Of a stretch of 58,848 bases of DNA, positions 53,944 to 58,848 are shown one piece after another. Source of the DNA: Pseudomonadota bacterium (GTDB lineage: Bacteria; Pseudomonadota; Alphaproteobacteria; Micavibrionales; UBA2020); the NCBI GenBank assembly GCA_021805245.1, contig JAJZFS010000029.1, positions 1 to 58,848 on the forward strand. The letters run 5' to 3'. The stretch's first letter is position 1. Every line of letters begins with the position of its first letter. The notes below the pieces were generated by a model that searched no databases, had not been told where the DNA came from, and worked only from the letters and a program-made list of their open reading frames with translations. The position numbers and the translations under genes were made by a program.

Positions 53944-54040
53944 AGCGTTTCCCCGTTAAGGGGATGTTAATGAAACGCTTATAGTATATTGGCGAGCATC
54001 TTCTCCCGATGTGATGGAAACATTGCATCGGGAGATGCTC
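53944..54040 (+). other. Two inverted repeats between Cyc2-like and cytochrome c genes
   Basis: AGCGTTT (53944-53950) and AAACGCT (53973-53979) enclose CCCC/GGGG arms. Directly after, GAGCATC...CTCCCGATG (53994-54010) pairs with CATCGGGAGATGCTC (54026-54040), with a three-base bulge. Neither is followed by a T tract, so RNA processing or differential mRNA stability is more likely than full termination. Confidence 0.5.
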
Positions 54041-54061
54041 TAACAGCAAAGGGGAAAGAAC

Positions 54062-54568
54062 ATGCAAGTTTACCGTTTAGCGAATGCCGCTGCTTTGGCT
54101 GCCGTTGTTGTGGGAATGACCCTCGGCATCGGCGTGGCGCAGGCAAAAACCGACTACTTTATAAAAGATAACGGTAAAGCCATGATACCCCCCCCTGCGG
54201 GCTGGACGTCGGCCGTTCCGTTGATTGCAAAGGCAAATGTGGAAAAGGGGAACAGCTATGCACAAAGCGTATGCGGCGCCTGCCACACTATGACCAAGGA
54301 TGGCGGTACGCGCTTTGGTCCCAATCTGTGGAACATTGTTGATCGCCCGCACGCGCACGTGACCAACTTCAACTACTCTACGGCGATCAAGAACATGCAG
54401 ATGCGGCCGTGGTCGTATCAGGAGCTGGATAGCTTCCTGTTCGCTCCGCAAATTCACGCGCCGGGAACGCGCATGCCGTTTGCCGGCATCAAGGATACGC
54501 AAACGCGCGCGGATGTGATTGCCTACCTGCGCACCCTGTCTGATCATCCGAAGCCGCTGCCGAAATAA
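54062..54568 (+). CDS. Periplasmic monohaem cytochrome c (class I)
   Basis: About 168 residues. The signal peptide ends near AQA. The haem motif CGACH has Cys71, Cys74 and His75. RFGPNLWNIVDRP is typical of class I cytochromes, and Met138 (GTRMPFAGI) is the sixth ligand. A soluble periplasmic electron carrier. Strong AAGGGGAAAG precedes the ATG. Third gene after pseudoazurin and the Cyc2-like protein, on the same strand. Confidence 0.94.
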   Translation: MQVYRLANAAALAAVVVGMTLGIGVAQAKTDYFIKDNGKAMIPPPAGWTSAVPLIAKANVEKGNSYAQSVCGACHTMTKDGGTRFGPNLWNIVDRPHAHVTNFNYSTAIKNMQMRPWSYQELDSFLFAPQIHAPGTRMPFAGIKDTQTRADVIAYLRTLSDHPKPLPK

Positions 54569-54601
54569 CAACCCGCGCTGCGGACGATAGGTTTTTTCTG
54601 A

Positions 54602-54766
54602 TTAGTCGGTTGCCATCAGGCAGCAAAATTTCTCTTTCTCCGAGAGGGCTCTGTTTTTGCGCTCGATCGCTGCCTTGACAGTTGCGGCCAGCGAGAGGGG
54701 GGCGGCGTCTTCGACAAATATGTTGTCTTCGTCTAGAGGGCGGCGTTGCAGTCTGGCCTGGGGCAT
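54602..54766 (-). CDS. Small protein (54 aa) with its own FNR-type promoter
   Basis: Starts MPQARLQRRPLDEDNIF and ends with EKFCCLMATD, carrying a Cys pair near the end. No membrane helix or signal. The ATG at 54766 has a perfect AGGAGG six bases upstream, which argues for real translation. Upstream are a TATCAT -10 and a symmetric FNR-type box in class II position. It converges on the cytochrome c gene. The family is unknown; a small regulator or haem/metal-related factor is possible. Confidence 0.7.
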   Translation of the reverse strand: MPQARLQRRPLDEDNIFVEDAAPLSLAATVKAAIERKNRALSEKEKFCCLMATD

Positions 54767-54812
54767 GCGATTCCTCCTGTATAAAACGATTCCATAATAG
54801 AAATAAGCGGTC

Positions 54813-54854
54813 ATGATAGAGGATCTGTGCTGTTTTTGTATTGACCTGTGTCAA
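54813..54854 (-). promoter_or_regulatory. FNR-type class II promoter for the 54-aa protein
   Basis: TTGACCTGTGTCAA (54841-54854) is a symmetric TTGAC-N4-GTCAA box of the FNR/Dnr/CRP kind. On the minus strand TATCAT (54818-54813) matches five of six -10 bases and is centred 32 bases away. This puts the start near 54806 and the box at -41.5, the class II activation position. Confidence 0.65.
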
Positions 54855-54917
54855 GATCCTCAGGGCACCGTTCTTTTTTATACGTGATGCCGTGCGCGTT
54901 TCTTGCGGCGCAACATA

Positions 54918-54956
54918 CAAACGGCGTAACGGTTTAAAGAGCCGTTACGCCGTTTG
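54918..54956. terminator. Perfect 15-bp hairpin downstream of the 334-aa gene
   Basis: CAAACGGCGTAACGG (54918-54932) and CCGTTACGCCGTTTG (54942-54956) are exact complements around a nine-base loop. It lies between the stop of the minus-strand gene at 54988 and the FNR-type promoter. There is no T tract on either side, so a stability hairpin or weak terminator is more likely than a canonical one. Confidence 0.6.
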
Positions 54957-54987
54957 CGGGCTTAAAAAATGTTATTTGCTGTGAAGC

Positions 54988-55992
54988 TTACATCCTGAAG
55001 GATGGAGCCGTCACAGGTTTGTTCGCGGTTTCCGCTTTTTGCTGGACGGGCACAGGCGGTGCCGGTGGCGTGTATACCTTGTCTTCCATGCGTGCCTTCA
55101 GGGCGGCCATAACGGCGGGGGCGATCTCCTCCGGCTTGGCGACCTTGATGAGATTCGCGTTCTTGCCGTCTTCGGTTGCGGTGAATTTTTGCACCAGCTT
55201 GTCCATTGCCGTTTCGGCGGCGTTGCACACGATGAAGTCGAATGTCGCTTTCGGATTAAGACGTGCGGCGGCCTGCAGAACGGCGACGGAGTGGTCAATG
55301 TTGTCTTCCACTGCGCCTTCGCAAAGGACGATGTAGTTTTGTTTTTTGCCGTCAACGCTGTCCGGCGTGCACGTGTCGAGGATCTTTTTGGCGGGAGTCA
55401 GGAATTTGTGGTTCGGCTTGCCTTCGTCGCTGTAATCCCTGCCGTCGAAGCGCGGATCGAGCCTCAGATCGCCGTAGACGCCCCAGAAGGTGGCGCTGAC
55501 GGTTTTTCTGTCGACATTGGCGTAGCCAAGGCGGTTGGCGGTTGTCCAGGCCGCGCCGACGGCGGAGCGGAGGAAGCTGCCCTCTTCGTGTCCGCCGCCT
55601 TCCGACGAATTGTTGATCAGGAAGATGAATTTGTGCTTGTTGAGGATGGTGTTGTCGTCGCCGGGAACGAGTTCGCGCAGCTGGGCATCGCATTTTTCCT
55701 GATGTTCACGGTGTTCCGCAGCGGAAATCTGGTTGTTCAATTCTCTGATCTGGTCTTGCATCGGTTGCATGGCCTTTTCGAAGCTTTCGCGCAGTTTGCG
55801 CAGCTTTTCCGACGACATCATGGAGAAATCTTCGGGCTTTTCTTTTTCGGGCTGCCGCGCGGCCACGTGGGCGACTTCTTCGGTTTGCGCTTTTGCAGCG
55901 GCATCGTCGTTGGCGGGCGTGGGGGCGGCCTTATCAGCCGCTTCAACAGGGGTTGGGGTGTCTTTTTCTACGGGCTGAACGTTGTTGGCCAT
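54988..55992 (-). CDS. Hypothetical protein with acidic linker, coiled coil and vWA-like core
   Basis: About 334 residues. The first 90 are rich in Ala, Pro, Glu and Lys. A coiled-coil segment follows (SSEKLRKLRESFEKAM, then QIRELNNQISAAEHREHQ). The folded core has a strand KFIFLINNSSEGGG that looks like a von Willebrand A strand with the metal-site Asp changed to Asn, and later NYIVLCEGAVED and FDFIVCNAAE. The end is Pro/Val-rich. The ATG at 55992 follows AAGGAGT and is preferred to one 14 codons upstream. Possibly an intracellular scaffold. I do not recognise the family. Confidence 0.6.
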   Translation of the reverse strand: MANNVQPVEKDTPTPVEAADKAAPTPANDDAAAKAQTEEVAHVAARQPEKEKPEDFSMMSSEKLRKLRESFEKAMQPMQDQIRELNNQISAAEHREHQEKCDAQLRELVPGDDNTILNKHKFIFLINNSSEGGGHEEGSFLRSAVGAAWTTANRLGYANVDRKTVSATFWGVYGDLRLDPRFDGRDYSDEGKPNHKFLTPAKKILDTCTPDSVDGKKQNYIVLCEGAVEDNIDHSVAVLQAAARLNPKATFDFIVCNAAETAMDKLVQKFTATEDGKNANLIKVAKPEEIAPAVMAALKARMEDKVYTPPAPPVPVQQKAETANKPVTAPSFRM

Positions 55993-56089
55993 GGGGGAGG
56001 ACTCCTTTTTATTTTTTCTGAAAATGAACGTCATGGGGGGGGAGAGTAAGCGATTCTGATATGTTATGCAACATATTTTTTATCATAAT

Positions 56090-56122
56090 AAAACCCCCGC
56101 TACGGCCTGTAGCGGGGGTTTT
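56090..56122 (-). terminator. Strong bidirectional-looking terminator
   Basis: AAAACCCCCGCTAC (56090-56103) and GTAGCGGGGGTTTT (56109-56122) are perfect complements around a five-base loop, with T residues on both strands. It lies 24 bases after the stop of the 49-aa gene and ends the minus-strand operon from 57451. Confidence 0.93.
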
Positions 56123-56145
56123 ATTAATCACTGCAAATAGTTAAC

Positions 56146-56295
56146 TTAGAGGCGCGGCACGTTCAGCGTGTGTTTGACAGCCGGGGCTGTAACTGCAGGA
56201 GCAAACAACTCAGCTCCGCTATGGCGCTCTATAATCTGGGCTTCAACCTTTTGCGCCTCTTTTGTATCCCCAAAACCTTTTATTTTCTGTAACAT
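56146..56295 (-). CDS. Small protein of unknown function (49 aa)
   Basis: Starts MLQKIKGFGDTKEAQKVEAQ and ends VKHTLNVPRL. A GGAGGT site five bases before the ATG and the terminator just after support a real gene. Charged, no membrane helix. It lies 11 bases downstream of the 169-aa gene, in the same operon. No family recognised. Confidence 0.62.
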   Translation of the reverse strand: MLQKIKGFGDTKEAQKVEAQIIERHSGAELFAPAVTAPAVKHTLNVPRL

Positions 56296-56306
56296 AAGAC
56301 CTCCGC

Positions 56307-56816
56307 TTAGCCGTTGCGTTCCTGTAGCAAGTACAGATCTAATGCTTCATTGTGTCCCATTTTTCTTAATTCGTCAAGAAATTTATACTCTGTAAAAGCC
56401 CTCTGATCGTTCAATTCTGTGGCAACGGTACAAATATACCACACCTTATCCTCATGCTTGGCCATGCTGATTTCTTTGTGTTTTTCCAGCGGCGCGTGCA
56501 AATCGGGATGCTCTATGCCCGCGGCTTCCTGCTGGGCCTCGCGCAGGATGCCGGCGAGCATGAGAATGAAGCAGCTGGGCGAGATGGCGTTGTTGCGGTT
56601 GAAGCCGATATAAACCAGTTTTTTTTCCGGCAGGTAACTGACGGCTTTCGGCGTGCGCACGATTTTGATGACGATGTTTTTTTTCTCGACGAAGTTGACG
56701 AGTTGCTGTCCGTGCGGGCTGGCGGAGAGAATTTCCAGTGCTTTGGCGATCATAAGTGAATCTGCAGGGAGCGGCCGGCCGGGAAGCAGAACGTCGTTGA
56801 GATCTTTCGATGCCAT
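56307..56816 (-). CDS. Hypothetical protein (169 aa)
   Basis: No signal peptide. MIAKALEILSASPHGQQLV begins a helical region, followed by short strands (VIKIVRTPKAVSYL, KLVYIGF). The central ILREAQQEAAG and IEHPDLHA contain a Glu and several His that could bind a metal, reminiscent of small putative metallopeptidase domains, but no HExxH motif is present. It lies five bases after the 209-aa gene upstream. Function is not proposed. Confidence 0.6.
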   Translation of the reverse strand: MASKDLNDVLLPGRPLPADSLMIAKALEILSASPHGQQLVNFVEKKNIVIKIVRTPKAVSYLPEKKLVYIGFNRNNAISPSCFILMLAGILREAQQEAAGIEHPDLHAPLEKHKEISMAKHEDKVWYICTVATELNDQRAFTEYKFLDELRKMGHNEALDLYLLQERNG

Positions 56817-56821
56817 CCTGC

Positions 56822-57451
56822 TTATCCTTCAATCCAGTTCCGCCCGTAAGGGCTGTCGGGGAAGTGGATGCCGGAGAGCAGCAGGTGCTGCCTTTCAAAC
56901 GAAATTTTTCCATCCGGCATGACGGCGATGGAGGCATCCATCAATGTGCCGCCGTAATGCAGCGTCGCTTCGACCAGATAAGCGTTGTGCGCCGCGTCAA
57001 ACTGCACGTTCACCGGCTTGAAGTTTTGCACGATGCTTTGTTTTTGCGCGTCCGTAAAGTTGTTTATGAACGGCATCTTGTGCGGATCGCGGACCAGAAA
57101 CACTTCGCCTTCGCTGCCCTGCACGTGGCTGAAGAAAAATTCGATATAGGGCAGAATGTTTTCTTCCGTCAGCATCAGCGGATCTTTTTCATCCGCGGTG
57201 TAGATCGGATTGGCCGTGCCGTCGAGCGCGATATATTCCGTGCCGTCGGTGAGGTAGGTCATGGTGAAAGTCGGCATCGTGGCGTAGTTGGTCAGGCGGC
57301 ACAGGCGGTAGTTGGAGAAGAACGCGAGCCCGCGCCAGGAGACTTCGGTCGCGTCGCGCGAGAAGACGATGGCATCGTCGCGTGCGGAGAGCTGGCCCAG
57401 CACGCGGCCTGCTTGTTCGCGGTTCATTCGGATCCATTGTTGCTGAGTCAT
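56822..57451 (-). CDS. Hypothetical protein (209 aa)
   Basis: Starts MTQQQWIRMNREQAGRVL. The ATG at 57451 has GAAGGGGAG upstream, better than an ATG 11 codons earlier. No membrane or signal segment. Mixed alpha/beta, with TMTYLTDGTEYIALDGTANP in the middle and ATLHYGGTLMDASIAVMPDG near the end. First gene of a three-gene operon (57451-56146). It is unrelated to anything I know. Confidence 0.6.
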   Translation of the reverse strand: MTQQQWIRMNREQAGRVLGQLSARDDAIVFSRDATEVSWRGLAFFSNYRLCRLTNYATMPTFTMTYLTDGTEYIALDGTANPIYTADEKDPLMLTEENILPYIEFFFSHVQGSEGEVFLVRDPHKMPFINNFTDAQKQSIVQNFKPVNVQFDAAHNAYLVEATLHYGGTLMDASIAVMPDGKISFERQHLLLSGIHFPDSPYGRNWIEG

Positions 57452-57507
57452 AGTCTCCCCTTCCCGCACAATCATAACAGGCATTTGAGGAAGTCAAAAC
57501 AATTCTC

Positions 57508-57535
57508 TTGACATTATGCAAAAAGTAAATATATT
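57508..57535 (+). promoter_or_regulatory. Sigma-70 promoter for the HAD nucleotidase
   Basis: TTGACA (57508-57513) and TATATT (57530-57535) with a 16-base spacer. The ATG at 57570 follows 35 bases later. Both hexamers are close to consensus, unlike most promoters in this GC-rich window. Confidence 0.75.
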
Positions 57536-57569
57536 GCAATAAGTTCACATAATAATCTAAAGGTCGAGA

Positions 57570-58130
57570 ATGTTGTCCATCCCCGCCAACACGCCCGAGA
57601 AAGACGGCGCCCCGCTGATTTTCTTCGATATGGACGGCGTCGTGGCGGACTTTGCCGGACATGCCGTGCGTGAGAACAAGATCGGCGCTGATGGAAAATT
57701 CAAGTCCGACGAAATGGACGAGGCGTGGTGGGTCGGCATTCCGGCCTTTCGGGGCGCGCGGGCCTTCTATGACGCCGCCAGCGCGCTGGCGCGGACGCGG
57801 TTTTTGAGCGGCCCCGCCTTAAACCCCGAGTGTTTTTCGGGCAAGGCGCGCTGGGTGATGAACTTCGTGCCCGAGCGCGGAAAATCCATCCTCGGCGATC
57901 TGATTATCTGCCGTTCGGAGAACAAACACCTGCTCGCCCAGCCAAACCGCATTCTGATCGACGACAGCGACCTGAACATCAAGGAATGGCGGGCCGCCGG
58001 CGGCATCGGCATTTTGCACAAGGGCGATTATGCCGAAACCCTAAAGGCGCTCAAGGCCGCCGTCGCAACCCTGACACCCGCGCCGCAACCGCGCCCGCGC
58101 GGCAGAAAAAATCCCTTCAAGCCCTCTTGA
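57570..58130 (+). CDS. HAD-family 5'(3')-deoxyribonucleotidase-like protein
   Basis: About 186 residues. IFFDMDGVVADF has the nucleophile Asp20 and acid/base Asp22 of HAD phosphatases in the DxDGV form of the NT5C group. ILIDDSDLNIKEW carries the metal-binding Asp pair (motif IV). The protein has a basic Pro/Arg tail. Substrate is probably a nucleotide monophosphate, inferred from the family only. An extended sigma-70 promoter precedes it. Confidence 0.8.
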   Translation: MLSIPANTPEKDGAPLIFFDMDGVVADFAGHAVRENKIGADGKFKSDEMDEAWWVGIPAFRGARAFYDAASALARTRFLSGPALNPECFSGKARWVMNFVPERGKSILGDLIICRSENKHLLAQPNRILIDDSDLNIKEWRAAGGIGILHKGDYAETLKALKAAVATLTPAPQPRPRGRKNPFKPS

Positions 58131-58182
58131 TTATAAAAGGCCGCGGGATTGTTTTACGGCGCGAACTCTGCGAACATAACGC

Positions 58183-58848
58183 ATGACCACGGTTTTGCCT
58201 GAAAAAATCATTCTGGTGGCGGCGGACGTGCTGCGCGATTTTGCGGCGGCGCTGCTGGTGGCCGGCAGGTTCGCGGCGGAGGAATCCGCGCGCACGGCGG
58301 ACAGTCTGGTGTTATCGGATTTGTCGGGGTACGAATCCCACGGCGTCGTGCGCGTGCTGGAATATACCTCGGCGCTGCGCACGGGCGAGCTGATCAGTGG
58401 CGCGGAACTCACCGTGCAACAGGAGAGCGCCAACACGATTGCCGCCGACGGCGGACAGGGGTTGGGGCAGGCGCAAATGCCGCGCTTTCTCGACATGCTG
58501 ATGAAGAAGACTGCCGACAACGGCGTCGTCAGCGGAGCCTTGCGCAATTGCGGGCATGTCGGCCGTCTGGGCGAATGGGTGGAATATATCGCCGGCCGCG
58601 GCATGGCGGGGTTCGTGTTCGTCAACGACAACGGCACGATTGCGGCCGTCGCGCCGCCGGGCGGGCGCGCGGGCCGCACCAGCACCAATCCCGTGGCGTT
58701 CGGCATTCCGTTGAGCGACGGCGATGCGTTCACGCTTGATATTTCGACCAGCGCGACCGCGCTCGGCAAGTTGCGCCTGACGCATCTTGCGGGCTATCCG
58801 TGCGCCGACGGGCTTATTCAGGACGCACAAGGAAATCCCACCAACGAT
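58183..58848 (+). CDS. Malate/L-lactate/ureidoglycolate dehydrogenase family (Ldh_2), 3' end outside window
   Basis: The first 222 residues. LSDLSGYESHGVVRVLEYT is the family's catalytic His region. NCGHVGRLGEWVEYIAGRG and TSTNPVAFGIPLSDGD are further blocks of the Ldh_2/YlbC/YiaK group, NAD(P)H-linked 2-oxo/2-hydroxy acid dehydrogenases. The frame is open at the window edge. Substrate is uncertain. No clear ribosome site is seen. Confidence 0.88.
   Translation, partial: MTTVLPEKIILVAADVLRDFAAALLVAGRFAAEESARTADSLVLSDLSGYESHGVVRVLEYTSALRTGELISGAELTVQQESANTIAADGGQGLGQAQMPRFLDMLMKKTADNGVVSGALRNCGHVGRLGEWVEYIAGRGMAGFVFVNDNGTIAAVAPPGGRAGRTSTNPVAFGIPLSDGDAFTLDISTSATALGKLRLTHLAGYPCADGLIQDAQGNPTND

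Overview
The window is chromosomal DNA of an alphaproteobacterium that I cannot place more precisely. The evidence is an alphaproteobacterial-type RecA whose divergent promoter carries a GTTC-N7-GTTC SOS box (the alphaproteobacterial LexA operator type), a complete System I cytochrome c maturation operon (ccmA to ccmI), and typical housekeeping proteins (GltA, GltX, ComEC). Most of it is GC-rich and densely packed, with many 1-4 base start/stop overlaps. The stretch at about 8.6-11.9 kb is visibly richer in A/T.

Layout. 1-8.3 kb: the end of an MsbA-like ABC exporter, a small membrane protein, citrate synthase, an unknown gene flanked by a duplicated gltX tail, gltX, comEC and a lipase-like protein. 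8.5-18.9 kb: an accessory island at a tRNA-Ser(GGA) gene. It has a P4-type integrase, an AlpA-like regulator, short unknown genes studded with an AACGGTT/AACCGTT repeat, then a Cu(I)/Ag(I) efflux set (Cys/His/Met-rich exported protein, CusB, CusA, CusC). It ends near the wreck of a serine recombinase. 18.9-23.4 kb: a MacAB-type exporter with its own outer-membrane factor. 23.5-27.9 kb: four small exported proteins (two Gly/His-rich) behind a perfect FNR-type box, then an outer-membrane beta-barrel protein and a broken IS5-like transposase.

28.2-37.6 kb: a surface-polysaccharide region. It has a tightly overlapping CDP-sugar operon (rfbF, rfbG, 3,5-epimerase, C-methyltransferase, DegT aminotransferase, NeuD-type acetyltransferase), a CmcI-like methyltransferase, a sulfotransferase, a frameshifted glycosyltransferase and a VirK/YbjX protein. 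37.7-44.8 kb: recA, an OafA-type acyltransferase, a P3A proton-pumping ATPase and an overlapping PhaC-like alpha/beta hydrolase. 44.8-51.7 kb: ccmI-H-G-F-E-D-C-B-A on the minus strand. 52-54.8 kb: pseudoazurin, a Cyc2-like porin-cytochrome fusion, a monohaem cytochrome c and a 54-residue protein. 55-57.5 kb: unknown cytoplasmic proteins. 57.5-58.8 kb: a HAD-family nucleotidase and the start of an Ldh_2-family dehydrogenase.

The most interesting theme is respiration. Three FNR-type boxes, each with a possible -10 element at the same 32-base spacing, sit before pseudoazurin/Cyc2-like/cytochrome c, before the 54-residue protein, and before the Gly-rich exported operon. The ccm operon is divergent from the pseudoazurin group, so haem attachment and the haem proteins are neighbours. 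This suggests an oxygen-controlled module that moves electrons between the outer membrane and the periplasm. Function, direction of electron flow and regulation are inferred from sequence only.
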